Source of the DNA: Allochromatium warmingii
GTDB lineage: Bacteria > Pseudomonadota > Gammaproteobacteria > Chromatiales > Chromatiaceae
Reading direction: 5' to 3'
NCBI RefSeq assembly: GCF_900107145.1
Contig: NZ_FNOW01000011.1
Location: 1-64,000, forward strand
DNA: 64,000 nt
This document shows positions 17,736 to 28,651 of this stretch, in pieces (position 1 is the first letter of the stretch; every line of letters begins with the position of its first letter). The position numbers and the translations under genes are program-made. The notes below the pieces were generated by a model, which saw only the letters and a list, made by a program, of their open reading frames with translations, did no database searches and was not told the DNA's origin.

Positions 17736-18308
17736 ATGGCTGCACTCCTACTCGGACTCGCGTTATTTCTTGGGATGCACTCCCTTGCAATCTTCCGCCC
17801 CACCCTGCGCGAGACGCTCACTGCCCGCATTGGTTTGACGGCTTGGCAGGGGATTTATAGCCTAATCTCGCTGCTGGGTTTTATGCTGATTGCCTATGGT
17901 TATGGTCAATCACGCCTCGCGCCGGTCGTGCTCTACGATCCGCCGACATGGTTGGGTCATATCAGCCTGCTGCTGATGGTGCCGGTATTTCCGCTGCTGT
18001 TTGCGGCCTATCTCCCCGGACGTATTCAGACCGTCACCAAGCATCCGATGTTAGCCGCTGTGAAAATCTGGGCCTTTGCGCATCTGCTGGCCAATGGAAT
18101 GCTGGCTGATGTGGCGCTGTTCGGGCTGTTTTTGATCTGGGCGGTGGTGGATCGGATTTCGCTCAAACGTCGCGCTGCGCTGCCGGTTCAGGGCGCACCG
18201 GTTGGGCCATTGAATGATCTGATCGCGGTAGTGGCGGGGTTGGGACTCTATGTTCTATTCCTACTTGGACTACATCAGGCCATGTTAGGCGTTGCGCCGC
18301 TGGGTTAG
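17736..18308 (+). CDS. nnrU: NnrU-family membrane protein
   Basis: A 190-aa protein, almost wholly hydrophobic, with about five to six membrane helices. Family features are the start [16 protein letters not shown], the loop [15 protein letters not shown], and the conserved [20 protein letters not shown]. NnrU proteins are linked to nitric oxide and nitrite metabolism in denitrifiers and are related to methyltransferase-like membrane proteins of the isoprenylcysteine type; the reaction is not established. ATG 17736 has AGGGA upstream. The stop overlaps the stop of prfH on the other strand by 4 bp. A probable N-oxide theme is shared with hcp, 4 kb away. Confidence 0.87.
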   Translation: MAALLLGLALFLGMHSLAIFRPTLRETLTARIGLTAWQGIYSLISLLGFMLIAYGYGQSRLAPVVLYDPPTWLGHISLLLMVPVFPLLFAAYLPGRIQTVTKHPMLAAVKIWAFAHLLANGMLADVALFGLFLIWAVVDRISLKRRAALPVQGAPVGPLNDLIAVVAGLGLYVLFLLGLHQAMLGVAPLG

Positions 18309-18943
18309 TGCGTGACGCACGTCCAGTCCGCGCCGCGATATACCCGCACCGCATTGCCGCGCTCAAGCTGAGTGTGTTGACGCCAGCGGGTATCTTCGGC
18401 GTGGCGGGCGTGCGCGGCGGCGCGGTCAGCCAAGAGCGCCGCGAGTCGCGCCAGCGCCAATCGGCGGTTGAGATGTTGTGAGCGTTCTTCCTGCGCGAGC
18501 ACACTCAATCCGCTCGGACGATGGGTGACGCGCACCGCGCTCTCGGTACGGTTGACATGCTGACCGCCTGGGCCGCTGGCGCGGAGTGTCTCAATGCTCA
18601 GATCGCGTTCATCCCAGTGTTCCGCCGTCGGTTCGTTAAAAGCGGCGACGCTGACAAACCAGTTTTTGCGCTGATGTTGCGGACGATAGGGACTGGTGCC
18701 GATCCATTGCACCGTACCGAGCCAGTCGGCAACCCGCGCTGTCACCTCGGGGCCAGAGACGCGCACCAGCACCGACCGTGCATCACCGGAATGGGTGCCT
18801 GGGATGCGGTCGAGTTCTTCGACGTTGAGTTCGCGGGCGGTGAGATCGCGGATCAAGATGGGCACCAAGCGCCCGACCACCCATTCGCATTCAGCGGGGC
18901 AGCGTCCGGCGGAAATTTGGAGCCAGAGCGTTGAAGTGTGCAT
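18305..18943 (-). CDS. prfH: Peptide chain release factor homologue PrfH
   Basis: A 212-aa class I release-factor-like protein holding the catalytic loop with GGQ in [19 protein letters not shown] (about residues 127-145). It lacks the codon-recognition domains of RF1 and RF2, and a small N-terminal domain replaces them. The length and the C-terminal arginine-rich helix fit PrfH. PrfH is known to release peptides from ribosomes whose 16S decoding centre has been cut, and is usually encoded next to an RtcB RNA ligase that mends the cut. No rtcB is seen beside it here. It overlaps nnrU tail to tail. A dispersed repeat lies 14 bp upstream of its start. ArfB-type rescue factors are the alternative but are shorter. 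Confidence 0.88.
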   Translation of the reverse strand: MHTSTLWLQISAGRCPAECEWVVGRLVPILIRDLTARELNVEELDRIPGTHSGDARSVLVRVSGPEVTARVADWLGTVQWIGTSPYRPQHQRKNWFVSVAAFNEPTAEHWDERDLSIETLRASGPGGQHVNRTESAVRVTHRPSGLSVLAQEERSQHLNRRLALARLAALLADRAAAHARHAEDTRWRQHTQLERGNAVRVYRGADWTCVTH

Positions 18944-18956
18944 TCGGCTGAAATTT

Positions 18957-18995
18957 AGACAGGATTGACAGAATTATTCAGGATTAACAAGATTT
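18957..18995. repeat. Dispersed palindromic repeat, copy 2 (single arm)
   Basis: One arm only: AGACAGGATTGACAGAATTA followed by TTCAGGATTAACAAGATTT. It lies just upstream of prfH and directly adjoins the 93-bp inverted-repeat element. Confidence 0.7.
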
Positions 18996-19088
18996 GGTAG
19001 TGCCCCAATCTAAAGGATTTAGGATACGCTCAATCTAGCTAGATACTCATTCACTAGCGCAACTGATCCTACGAATCGGGGCACTACC
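18996..19088. repeat. 93-bp element with 11-bp terminal inverted repeats
   Basis: GGTAGTGCCCC at 18996-19006 and its perfect inverse GGGGCACTACC at 19078-19088 bound 71 bp without an ORF. Inside is the palindrome CTAGCTAG. The layout is that of a MITE or a decayed IS end. A GATTT lies just left of it and again 2 bp beyond its right end, a possible but not exact target duplication. Confidence 0.6.
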
Positions 19089-19094
19089 CGGATT

Positions 19095-19625
19095 TTAAGG
19101 TTGCGACGGCGCAGTCTGCGGCGGAACAACCGCCGCTTGTGCTGGCGGTACCGGCTCAACCTTCCACGGCTGAATCGCCACCGCCGAAATGCTATTCTTC
19201 GGCGAGCCTTCAATAATCCGGTCGCTATAACTTAAATACACCAGCGCATTGCGCGGCCCGTCATAAAAACGCACCACTTGCAGGCTTTTAAAAAGCAGTG
19301 AGGTGCGCTTTTTGAATACCTGTTCACCATTGCGCTTGCCCGAACGGACATCATCGGGTAATGCAATTGGGCCAATCTGCGTGCATTCAATCGATGAATC
19401 TGAGGTGTCTTCCGCCACCCCAACCGCACCGGATACTCCGCCGGTTTTAGCGCGACTCAAATAGCAAACTACACCCGGAATATCGTCGTCTTGAAAGACT
19501 TCAACGACGATTTTGTCATTCGGCCCCATCCATTTAAATTTGGTCGAAACACTGCCGATTTCATCGGCAAGCGCACTGCTGGCAAACGCACCCAGCAGCA
19601 GCGGCACAATCCACGCAGATCGCAT
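19095..19625 (-). CDS. creA: CreA-family periplasmic protein
   Basis: A 176-aa protein with a Sec signal peptide ([20 protein letters not shown], cut before DEIG). The CreA pattern follows: [38 protein letters not shown], then [12 protein letters not shown] and [22 protein letters not shown]. CreA is a widespread periplasmic protein of unknown function. The conserved part ends near residue 155, and about 20 proline/alanine/valine-rich residues form an extra C-terminal tail. It is downstream of the HemY-like flavoprotein on the same strand, separated by 30 bp. Confidence 0.9.
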   Translation of the reverse strand: MRSAWIVPLLLGAFASSALADEIGSVSTKFKWMGPNDKIVVEVFQDDDIPGVVCYLSRAKTGGVSGAVGVAEDTSDSSIECTQIGPIALPDDVRSGKRNGEQVFKKRTSLLFKSLQVVRFYDGPRNALVYLSYSDRIIEGSPKNSISAVAIQPWKVEPVPPAQAAVVPPQTAPSQP

Positions 19626-19655
19626 AAGCTGCCCTCGTTTTGAGATGAAATGGAA

Positions 19656-20861
19656 TTAGATTTCAGCGCCAAATAACCGAACATGTTCGCTATGGCTGCG
19701 CGTCAGCGCATCTTCCATCGACACGCCGAGAAACCAATTACCCGTCAGCGCCAGCCGCGTTCCAGCAAGCGCGGCATCAAGCTGCGTGACACGCGCCAGA
19801 TGACCCGCCCGCAGTGCCGGTAAACGATTCTGTACCGAAGTCTGCGCGGCGATGCGCTCCGCTGACACGCCGAGTGCAGCGCAAGCGCGATGGATCTGCG
19901 TCTCGGCATCGAGCACGCTTGGGCGGAAGTGAAAGGCAAAGCCGCGATACTGGGCATCCGGCAGGAAATCCCGCGAAACGGCGGAATAAAACGCATCTTC
20001 GACCGCGATCAGGCCGGCAATGGGCGGCAAGTGCTTGAGATCATCGTGCCGGAAAATCAGCACCAACGTCTCGATCTCAGCCATGCCGATGTCAGCGACC
20101 AGCGCCCGCGCCGCCTCAAACCCCGTCGGGAGCAATTGCGCGGCAACATCCGGCGGCACCGCGAGCGTCAGATACGCCGATTGCAACAGGCTGCCGTCCT
20201 GAAGTTGCACGCGGAAGCCGGTGTCGCTGCTGTCAATGTGCGCGATCTGCTGGCGCGTGCGCACATCGAGCGCGGATTGCGCGGCAATCGCGTTCGGAAT
20301 GGTCGCAATGCCCTGCGCGAACGTAAACGCTTTCATCACGTCTTTGCGGCGCGGTTTGCGGCGAAACAGCGCTTCGGCGGGATAGTCGTCGGCGGGCTGG
20401 CAGATGACGGCCTGAAAAGCGTGCTGCAATAGATCCTGATAATTGCGCTGTCCCAGCACGGTGCCGTAATAGTCGCGCACACTGCGTCCAGCTTTCGGCG
20501 CTGTAAATAACTTTGGGAGCGAACGCGCCGCCTCAAAGAGATGCAGCGCCGAGCTAATCGAGCGGCGCTGACCCTGTTTCCAGAGCTTGTAGCCGACTTT
20601 GCGCTTGGGTTGAACCTGCTGGGTCAGGCCGAGATCGTCGAGGATCGACAACAGATGCCCGTAGCTGTTGAAACAGGTGTGGCCGCCGGCTTCAGTCCAA
20701 AAACCGTTGAGCGCCGCAAATGACGGGCTGTTGATGCAGCCGCCGACGCGCTCACTGGCTTCAAGCACCAGCGTGCGCCGACCCCGGCGAGCGGAAAAAT
20801 GGGCCGCACCGAGACCGCTGATACCAGCGCCGATGACGATATGATCGAATTCTGTACTCAT
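19656..20861 (-). CDS. FAD-dependent oxidoreductase, HemY/amine-oxidase type
   Basis: A 401-aa flavoprotein. The N-terminal Rossmann motif is IVIGAGISGLGAAHFSARRG, followed by VLEASERVGGCINS and WTEAGGHTCF. The C-terminal FAD-contact region reads LTGNWFLGVSMEDAL, which resembles oxygen-dependent protoporphyrinogen oxidases (HemY/HemG type). It may oxidise protoporphyrinogen IX in heme or tetrapyrrole synthesis, but at 401 aa it is shorter than typical HemY (about 450-480 aa), and phytoene-desaturase-like or amine oxidases share the same motifs. It has a 4-bp spacing with the next upstream gene (20865), suggesting an operon with that hypothetical gene and creA. Confidence 0.8.
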   Translation of the reverse strand: MSTEFDHIVIGAGISGLGAAHFSARRGRRTLVLEASERVGGCINSPSFAALNGFWTEAGGHTCFNSYGHLLSILDDLGLTQQVQPKRKVGYKLWKQGQRRSISSALHLFEAARSLPKLFTAPKAGRSVRDYYGTVLGQRNYQDLLQHAFQAVICQPADDYPAEALFRRKPRRKDVMKAFTFAQGIATIPNAIAAQSALDVRTRQQIAHIDSSDTGFRVQLQDGSLLQSAYLTLAVPPDVAAQLLPTGFEAARALVADIGMAEIETLVLIFRHDDLKHLPPIAGLIAVEDAFYSAVSRDFLPDAQYRGFAFHFRPSVLDAETQIHRACAALGVSAERIAAQTSVQNRLPALRAGHLARVTQLDAALAGTRLALTGNWFLGVSMEDALTRSHSEHVRLFGAEI

Positions 20862-20864
20862 AAG

Positions 20865-21386
20865 CTATGGTTGTGCCGTCTTTTCGTGTTCGGGGGTCGC
20901 TGCGTCGCGCTGATCGAGCTGCAAATGGCTGATATCTGGAATCATCACCGGCTCAGGCTGCTGTTCGCAATCGGCCAGACTCCAATCTGAGCCGCCGACC
21001 AAACTCAAATAGCTGAGATCGAGATTCGGCATCTGAACGGCGGGCGGTGTTTCGAGACGTTCAAAACCGCCCTCGGCGGTGAGCGGCGGTGTGGGAGGGG
21101 GTTGAGTCGGAGTTGCAGTCGGAGCGGGACTGACGGGGGGCGGTTCGGTGGCCGTGAGTGGACGCAGGGTTACGACCGCGCCCGCATCCTCAAACACGCG
21201 CTGATAGCGAGCCGCAGTTGCCGCATCAGCCTCGCGTTTGACGGTCATCGGCTTGCCGCTAAACAACCGCTCAACGCCTGCTGCATCCAATTTGAACGCC
21301 GCCCCCAACCGCTCGCGGGCGCGGCTAGGATCGGCATCTGGCCGGAGCGTGCCGTCGAACAGAATGTCGAATCGTGCCTCGGTCAT
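20865..21386 (-). CDS. Conserved hypothetical protein with small N-terminal domain
   Basis: A 173-aa protein I do not recognise by name. Residues 1-75 form a compact domain (FDILFDGTLRPDAD, FKLDAAGVERLFSGK, AATAARYQRVFEDAGAVV). I have seen this shape in other gammaproteobacterial proteins, where it precedes membrane or linker regions. The middle is a proline/threonine-rich linker (about 80-110), and the C-terminus is acidic and polar. No signal peptide or membrane segment. It is the first gene of a tight minus-strand group with the HemY-like flavoprotein. Confidence 0.7.
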   Translation of the reverse strand: MTEARFDILFDGTLRPDADPSRARERLGAAFKLDAAGVERLFSGKPMTVKREADAATAARYQRVFEDAGAVVTLRPLTATEPPPVSPAPTATPTQPPPTPPLTAEGGFERLETPPAVQMPNLDLSYLSLVGGSDWSLADCEQQPEPVMIPDISHLQLDQRDAATPEHEKTAQP

Positions 21387-21507
21387 CGCACACCCGTCGT
21401 TAGCTCAATAATGAAGTAACGCGGATTGTACAACGTCAGCGGCAGCCTGTTTTGTAACAGGAATTGCTCCCAGCGCCGGACAGGCACACCGCTGGAAGCT
21501 AAAACAG

Positions 21508-22098
21508 CTACTTCACCAACGGTTTAGCCAACGAGAACGCGCCGCGAATCTGCCCGAGCGCATAGCCGCGAGCCTGATCGTCGGGATAATGCTCGGTCAG
21601 TGCCTGCGCGACTGGCTCAGTAATCGCGCTGCCGTGGCACGCCAGACAGACATCTTTAGTCGGTGCCGCTTTCATCAAGCGGAATGTGTCTCCCGCGTCG
21701 CTCTTCACCGTCTCCGCCCGCACCAGCGTCTCGACCGGTTTTCCGGCAGCTAACCGTTGCTCAAAATCCTTGAGCACCGCTGTTTCCCATTCATCCGGCG
21801 TCCCGAGTTCCACATTGCGCGGCTTCAGGCTCACGCGCCCAATTTCCCAGCCGCTCGCTGCGCTCAATTCAGCAGCGATTTCCGGAGCGCGTTGCTCACA
21901 CACCCCAATCGCCTCGACCGGGCCGCCGCGCTCAATCGCCGCCTTGAGTTCAGTTTGTAATGTTGATGAGAATTTTTGCATCAAGCCTTTCGCTTCTTCG
22001 ATCAGCGGATCATCCGCTGACGCCTGAACCTGCGGCAGACCCATGAGCAGCGCCAAACTTGCAGCAGTCACAATGATAGAGGGGGTAATGGATTTCAT
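21508..22098 (-). CDS. Periplasmic Tll0287/DUF3365-type heme c protein
   Basis: A 196-aa protein with a signal peptide (about residues 1-27, ending VQASA). It has one c-type heme site near the C-terminus (VCLACHGSA) and the DUF3365/Tll0287 pattern: AIGVCEQRAPEIAAELS, the conserved VSLKPRNVELGTPDEWE, then ARGYALGQIRGAFSLAKPL. Such domains occur as free cytochromes or as sensor domains and may bind NO or relay electrons; the function is not proven. It is divergent from hcp, sharing a 213-bp gap with an FNR-like box, so the two could be co-regulated. Confidence 0.87.
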   Translation of the reverse strand: MKSITPSIIVTAASLALLMGLPQVQASADDPLIEEAKGLMQKFSSTLQTELKAAIERGGPVEAIGVCEQRAPEIAAELSAASGWEIGRVSLKPRNVELGTPDEWETAVLKDFEQRLAAGKPVETLVRAETVKSDAGDTFRLMKAAPTKDVCLACHGSAITEPVAQALTEHYPDDQARGYALGQIRGAFSLAKPLVK

Positions 22099-22222
22099 GC
22101 GGATTCGTCCTCGTCCTATTTGGATAACATGATGGTCAAGCGGTCAATCAGCCTAAAGTGTGCCAACAATCGACAGGCGTGTCGTTGATGAATTTCGGTC
22201 AATTTGAAATAGATTGAGTCAT

Positions 22223-22236
22223 TTGACTCACATCAA
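22223..22236 (+). promoter_or_regulatory. FNR/DNR-type operator upstream of hcp
   Basis: TTGAC-TCAC-ATCAA matches the FNR-family box TTGAT-N4-ATCAA at nine of ten fixed positions. It is 75 bp before the hcp ATG, a distance allowing activation from about -41.5. The bases 22215-22230 also form a dyad, TGAGTCA-TT-TGACTCA, overlapping the box. It lies between hcp and the divergent cytochrome gene. Confidence 0.7.
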
Positions 22237-22311
22237 GTCGCAGACAGCGACCCTGTGACATGCTCGCCCGCATCGACCCATCCCGTTCAACCACATGCAA
22301 GCGAGTCTGCC

Positions 22312-23940
22312 ATGAGTATGTTCTGTTTTCAGTGCGAAGAAGCGTCCAAAGGGTTTGGTTGCACGACAAAAGGCGTCTGCGGCAAACATTCCACAACCGC
22401 GCAATTACAAGACCTGCTGGTGTATTTACTCAAGGGTTTAGCCATTGTCGCTGATGAAGCCATCCAGCAGGGCCAACCAGATACGAGTGTTGGGCGTTTT
22501 ATTGCTGAAGCACTTTTTATGACCATCACCAACGCCAATTTTGATGATGCGCGTTTAGAGGCAAAAATTCAGGCGATTATTGCCCGCCGCGATGCGCTCA
22601 AAACCGCGCTTAATTATTCGAGCAATCTAGATGCAGTGAATTGGAGTGGTACACCCGATCAATACAACGCTAAAGCTGTAATAGTCGGCGTGCTGTCACA
22701 GATGAATGAAGATGTGCGCTCACTGCATGAATTATTAGTCTACGGTCTCAAAGGTATGGCTGCCTATGTCGATCATGCAGCAATTTTGGGATTTGAAAAA
22801 ACCGAAATTAACACGTTTATAATCACGGGATTAGCGGCCAGCTTGACCGAATCTGATCTACAAACTCTGATTGGCTGGGTATTAAAATGCGGTGAATTTG
22901 GCGTCACCGCAATGGCACTGCTCGACGAAGCCAATACTTCAACCTACGGCAATCCTGAGATCACGACCGTGAATCTCGGCGTGCGCACGAACCCAGGTAT
23001 TCTCATTTCTGGGCACGATCTAAAAGACATCGAAGAGCTACTCCAGCAAACCGCAGGCACGGGTATTGATGTCTACACCCACAGCGAAATGCTGCCCGCA
23101 CATTATTATCCAGCGTTCAAAAAATATTCGCACTTTGTCGGAAATTACGGAAATGCGTGGTGGGAACAGGATAAAGATTTTGCGTCCTTTAATGGCCCAA
23201 TTCTGATGACCACTAATTGTATTACGCCGGTCAAAGATGCTTACCGCGACCGCATTTTTACTACCGGACAAGCGGGTTGGCCGGGTGCGTTGCATATCGC
23301 TGATCGGCCTCAAGGCGGTACGAAAGATTTCTCACCGTTGATTGAACGGGCTAAAACTTGTGCCCCGCCGATTGAACTCGAACAGAGGCATATCGTCGGT
23401 GGCTTTGCGCATGCGCAGGTGATGGCGCTGGCCGATCAAGTACTTGACGCGGTGAAATCTGGCGCAATTAAACGCTTTATTGTCATGGGCGGTTGCGATG
23501 GGCGTCATAAACAGCGGTCGTATTACACCGATGTTGCGAAAGCCCTACCTAAAGAAGCCGTGATTTTGACCGCTGGCTGTGCCAAATATCGCTATAACAA
23601 ACTGGATCTTGGCGATATTAACGGCATTCCACGACTGCTCGACGCCGGACAATGCAATGACTCTTATTCACTGGCTTATATCGCGCTCAAGCTGAAAGAA
23701 ATCTTTGGTGTCAAAGATATTAACGAATTGCCGATTTCGTATGACATTGCTTGGTACGAACAAAAGGCGATTATTGTGCTGCTGGCACTGCTGTATTTGG
23801 GCGTGAAGCATATTCGGCTCGGGCCAACGCTGCCCGCATTCCTATCACCGAATGTGGCAAAAGTGCTAATTGAACAATTCGATATTAAGCCGATTGGCGA
23901 AGTCGAAGCGGATGTGCGGGCGATGATGGCGGCGGCGTAA
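22312..23940 (+). CDS. hcp: Hybrid cluster protein (hydroxylamine reductase), class I
   Basis: A 542-aa Fe-S protein. The N-terminal cluster cysteines are Cys5, Cys8, Cys17 and Cys23, giving C-x2-C-x8-C-x5-C, the [4Fe-4S] pattern of anaerobe-type (class I) Hcp rather than the C-x2-C-x11-C-x6-C of E. coli. Hybrid-cluster ligand regions are seen in [41 protein letters not shown] and DAGQCNDSY. Hcp reduces hydroxylamine in vitro and acts as an NO reductase or nitrosylase in nitrosative stress. ATG 22312 is chosen because the upstream extension has no similarity and crosses the promoter. No adjacent hcr reductase gene is present. It is regulated probably by an FNR-type factor. Confidence 0.97.
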   Translation: MSMFCFQCEEASKGFGCTTKGVCGKHSTTAQLQDLLVYLLKGLAIVADEAIQQGQPDTSVGRFIAEALFMTITNANFDDARLEAKIQAIIARRDALKTALNYSSNLDAVNWSGTPDQYNAKAVIVGVLSQMNEDVRSLHELLVYGLKGMAAYVDHAAILGFEKTEINTFIITGLAASLTESDLQTLIGWVLKCGEFGVTAMALLDEANTSTYGNPEITTVNLGVRTNPGILISGHDLKDIEELLQQTAGTGIDVYTHSEMLPAHYYPAFKKYSHFVGNYGNAWWEQDKDFASFNGPILMTTNCITPVKDAYRDRIFTTGQAGWPGALHIADRPQGGTKDFSPLIERAKTCAPPIELEQRHIVGGFAHAQVMALADQVLDAVKSGAIKRFIVMGGCDGRHKQRSYYTDVAKALPKEAVILTAGCAKYRYNKLDLGDINGIPRLLDAGQCNDSYSLAYIALKLKEIFGVKDINELPISYDIAWYEQKAIIVLLALLYLGVKHIRLGPTLPAFLSPNVAKVLIEQFDIKPIGEVEADVRAMMAAA

Positions 23941-23975
23941 TGTTCTAGCGTTTAGCATTCAGCCGATATAGCAAT

Positions 23976-23995
23976 CCCCACCTTAAGAGGTGGGG
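23976..23995. terminator. Perfect hairpin between hcp and era
   Basis: CCCCACCT (23976-23983), loop TAAG, AGGTGGGG (23988-23995). It is an 8-bp GC-rich stem located between the two convergent genes. It lacks a T-run; it may be a bidirectional terminator or part of an old mobile-element end. Confidence 0.5.
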
Positions 23996-24036
23996 TGTAT
24001 TACGTCACAAATTTTTTGTGAAAATGCGTATAACAA

Positions 24037-24960
24037 TCACTCATGATACCCAAGCATCGAAAGTGCAGATTCATCGCTCGACCAGCTTTTTTTAACTTTA
24101 ACCCAGACTTCTAAATGCACTGGACAAGCAAACAGCTTTTGCATTTCTAATCGCGCTTGGGTTGCAACAGCTTTGAGCGCCTCACCATGTTTGCCAATGA
24201 TAATGCCTTTTTGTCCTGGACGCTCAACCCAAATTAGCGCGTGAATAATATAGCGCCCCTCGATAACTTCAAAGCGTTCAATTTCAACCGTTGTGCAATA
24301 GGGTAATTCTTCGCCATAACGCTGCGTCAACTGCTCGCGAACTAATTCAGCGGCAAAGAATCGCTCAGAACGGTCGGTCAACTGATCCTCGGGAAAGATC
24401 GGCTCACCTTCGGGTAGTGCTTCAATAATTCGCTGTTCGAGTGTCTCAACTTGACTCCCTTTCGTTGCTGAAATTGGAATCACCTGCCGAAACGCATACC
24501 GTTCACCAAGCTGTTGCAAATATGGAAGCAGGCTTGTTTTATCGGCGACTCGGTCGATTTTATTGACCACCGCAATGACTGGCACTTGTGCAGTAGCCAG
24601 CGCATCGAGCGCAGTTGCATCTTCTGTTGTCCAGCGTCCAGCTTCAACAATAAACAGTGCTAGATCAGTTTCAGCAATTGCTGAACGTGCCGCACGATTC
24701 AGATAACGATTCAACGCACTCCCGCCACGTTCATGAATACCAGGTGTATCAACAAATAGCATTTGACCATCTGGTCGCGTTTTGATACCGAGAATTGCGT
24801 GACGTGTGGTTTGCGCTTTATGCGAGGTAATAGCCAGTTTTTGTCCGATCAGGCGATTTAATAGCGTTGATTTGCCGACATTCGGTCGCCCAATAATAGC
24901 AACAGTGCCGCAGCGACTGAGGGCGGGTTGATCCGATTCAATAGGATTCAATTCAACCAT
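24037..24960 (-). CDS. era: Ribosome-assembly GTPase Era
   Basis: A 307-aa GTPase. G-motifs are visible as GRPNVGKSTLLNRLIG (G1), the G2 threonine near TRHAILG, DTPG (G3), NKID (G4) and SATKG (G5). A C-terminal KH domain follows with GQKGIIIGKHGEALK. Era binds 16S rRNA and helps mature the 30S subunit. Its ATG (24960) lies within the last codons of rnc with an 8-bp overlap, so translation is coupled. In many gammaproteobacteria recO follows era, but here hcp converges instead. Confidence 0.97.
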   Translation of the reverse strand: MVELNPIESDQPALSRCGTVAIIGRPNVGKSTLLNRLIGQKLAITSHKAQTTRHAILGIKTRPDGQMLFVDTPGIHERGGSALNRYLNRAARSAIAETDLALFIVEAGRWTTEDATALDALATAQVPVIAVVNKIDRVADKTSLLPYLQQLGERYAFRQVIPISATKGSQVETLEQRIIEALPEGEPIFPEDQLTDRSERFFAAELVREQLTQRYGEELPYCTTVEIERFEVIEGRYIIHALIWVERPGQKGIIIGKHGEALKAVATQARLEMQKLFACPVHLEVWVKVKKSWSSDESALSMLGYHE

Positions 24961-25627
24961 ACTGAATGTGCTCCAGCATTAAAGCGGCGGCAGCCTGTTC
25001 CGCACGGCGGCGGCTGGTTCCGGTGGCGCGGGTCGTCACATCGGCATCCTGAAGTTGACAGCTCACAGTAAAAGTTTGATCGTGTTGGTCGCCATCAATT
25101 GATAGCACTAAATAATCCGGCAATGGCCGTTTATAGGATTGCAAACATTCTTGTAACCGGGTTTTTGGATCTTTTCCAGCACGTTCGGCGTCAGTTTGTT
25201 CGAGCCGTGCCGCAAATAGGGTCAGCACGACAGTTCGCGCCTGCTCAAATCCAGCATCAAAATACACCGCGCCGAGGACGGCTTCTAATCCATCCGCTAA
25301 AATTGAATCCCGCGCATGACCACCGGTACGCAATTCACCAGCGCCAAGCCGTAATGCCTCGCCAAGTTTTAAATCACGTGCGAGTCGTGCCAGCGATTCG
25401 CGCTTGACTAGCGAAGCACGCATTCGACTCAGCGTCCCTTCATCAGCTTTTGGAAAACGCTTCCAGAGCGCCTCGGCAATTACAAAGCCAATCAGCGCAT
25501 CACCGAGAAATTCGAGTCGCTCATTATTCGCTGCACCAACACTGCGATGAGTGAGCGCCTGAATCAGCAATTCTTGATGATTAAACCGATGCCCAAGTGC
25601 TTGAGCAAGGCGCTGTACAGTATTCAC
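24953..25627 (-). CDS. rnc: Ribonuclease III
   Basis: A 224-aa double-strand-specific endoribonuclease. The catalytic signature ERLEFLGDALIGFVIAEAL holds the metal-binding acidic residues, with the later ADGLEAVLGAVYFD. The double-stranded RNA-binding domain occupies about 155-224 (DPKTRLQECLQ). It processes rRNA precursors and many mRNAs. It sits between DUF4845 and era with overlaps at both ends (4 bp upstream, 8 bp downstream), the conserved lepB-rnc-era arrangement. Confidence 0.97.
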   Translation of the reverse strand: MNTVQRLAQALGHRFNHQELLIQALTHRSVGAANNERLEFLGDALIGFVIAEALWKRFPKADEGTLSRMRASLVKRESLARLARDLKLGEALRLGAGELRTGGHARDSILADGLEAVLGAVYFDAGFEQARTVVLTLFAARLEQTDAERAGKDPKTRLQECLQSYKRPLPDYLVLSIDGDQHDQTFTVSCQLQDADVTTRATGTSRRRAEQAAAALMLEHIQYG

Positions 25628-26019
25628 TCGGAGCCGACTTCGACTTGATAACTAAATGATACGATGGCATCAATATTAAAGAATAGATGCACGCGCTGTT
25701 CGTAAGCCAATAACAATTTGAATTGACGATCAGTCATACGCTCAATTTGAAAATCACTCCCTTTAACAGTTTCAACTGAATTAACATCAAGTCGTTTTTC
25801 AACTGATGTTACGATTGCACGGCCACCGCCATCTTTTTTTACATCATAAGTCGTAGCGGTGTCTTCCATGATAGATTTGACTGTCCAAAAATTCATATAA
25901 AGTGGCCCGATCTTTAACAGAATCGTGCCAAAAAATGCGACTAAACCAATAATCGCGATCACTGAGGAAAAGCCAATGCCGCGTTGCCGTGCAGCGAAAG
26001 AAGAATGTGTTGTGGACAT
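25624..26019 (-). CDS. DUF4845 membrane-anchored protein
   Basis: A 131-aa protein with a short polar start (RQRGIGFSS), one membrane segment (about residues 16-36, SVIAIIGLVAFFGTILLKIG) and an extracytoplasmic part with KRLDVNSVETVKGSDFQIERM. This is the DUF4845 family, nearly always between lepB and rnc. No function has been established. The prepilin-like GIG-F start is noticeable, but a class III leader site cannot be confirmed. Confidence 0.9.
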   Translation of the reverse strand: MSTTHSSFAARQRGIGFSSVIAIIGLVAFFGTILLKIGPLYMNFWTVKSIMEDTATTYDVKKDGGGRAIVTSVEKRLDVNSVETVKGSDFQIERMTDRQFKLLLAYEQRVHLFFNIDAIVSFSYQVEVGSE

Positions 26020-26037
26020 CTGTTATCAACCTCGCGG

Positions 26038-26844
26038 TTATTTGATTCCGTCCCAGAGACGCGACCACGCAATTGGAAAGCCCTCGCGTGCGCCATCCCA
26101 GTGCATCCAGATTGCAAACGCTTTACCAACTAGGTTTGCATCTGGCACAAATCCCCAGCAGCGGCTGTCATTGCTATTGTCACGGTTATCACCCATGACG
26201 AAATACCGCCCCTCGGGTACTGTGACTGGCCCGCTGGCCAGTGCCTGACAATTAAATGGCAAATCCGGCGCAGTTGGGCGCGTTAAAATGCCGTGTTCTG
26301 CCGCGCCGAGTTGTTCTAATGCTTCATGAGCACCAGTCATTTCACGGCCTGAGCCAACACCCGTGTAAGAACCGATGGGTAATTGATTTATTGGCTCGCC
26401 ATTGACAAAAATGGTTTTATTCCGATAGCCGATGATATCGCCTGGCACGCCAACCACGCGCTTGATAAAATCTGTCCGCATATCAAGCGGAAATTTAAAA
26501 ACAACGACATCTCCGCGCTGCGGTGAGCCAACCTCTAAGAATTTCAGATTCACTACCGGCAGTCGTAAGCCATAGGAGAATTTATTGACTAGAATAAAAT
26601 CGCCGGTCAAAAGGGTCGGCATCATCGAATTAGATGGAATCCGGAACGGCTCAACTAAAAAAGAGCGCAGAATCAAAACCGCAAAGATCACCGGAAAAAA
26701 TGAGCGGGCATATTCAACAATCAGCGGCTCTTTTGTGATCGCTGCTGCACGTCGCCGCCGCGCAAACACCAGCACATCAAGCAGCCAGATACCGCCGGTT
26801 AAAAATGATGCTAGGACGAGAAACGCCGGAAAGTCGAATGTCAT
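26038..26844 (-). CDS. lepB: Signal peptidase I
   Basis: A 268-aa membrane protease. Two N-terminal membrane segments precede the catalytic region. The catalytic serine is Ser73 in IPSNSMMPTLLTGDF, and the general-base lysine is Lys128 in DFIKRVVGVPGD. Also present are RGDVVVFKFP and the C-terminal box YFVMGDNRDNSNDSR. It removes signal peptides from Sec- and Tat-exported proteins on the periplasmic face. It starts 7 bp after the lepA stop, in the usual lepA-lepB order. Confidence 0.97.
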   Translation of the reverse strand: MTFDFPAFLVLASFLTGGIWLLDVLVFARRRRAAAITKEPLIVEYARSFFPVIFAVLILRSFLVEPFRIPSNSMMPTLLTGDFILVNKFSYGLRLPVVNLKFLEVGSPQRGDVVVFKFPLDMRTDFIKRVVGVPGDIIGYRNKTIFVNGEPINQLPIGSYTGVGSGREMTGAHEALEQLGAAEHGILTRPTAPDLPFNCQALASGPVTVPEGRYFVMGDNRDNSNDSRCWGFVPDANLVGKAFAIWMHWDGAREGFPIAWSRLWDGIK

Positions 26845-26851
26845 ATTAATA

Positions 26852-28651
<1,800 letters not shown>

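Noticed and set aside
24005-24021. TCACAAA-TTT-TTTGTGA inverted repeat
   Set aside because: AT-rich 7-bp palindrome close to the era stop; could be a terminator part but neither T-run direction nor stem strength is convincing.
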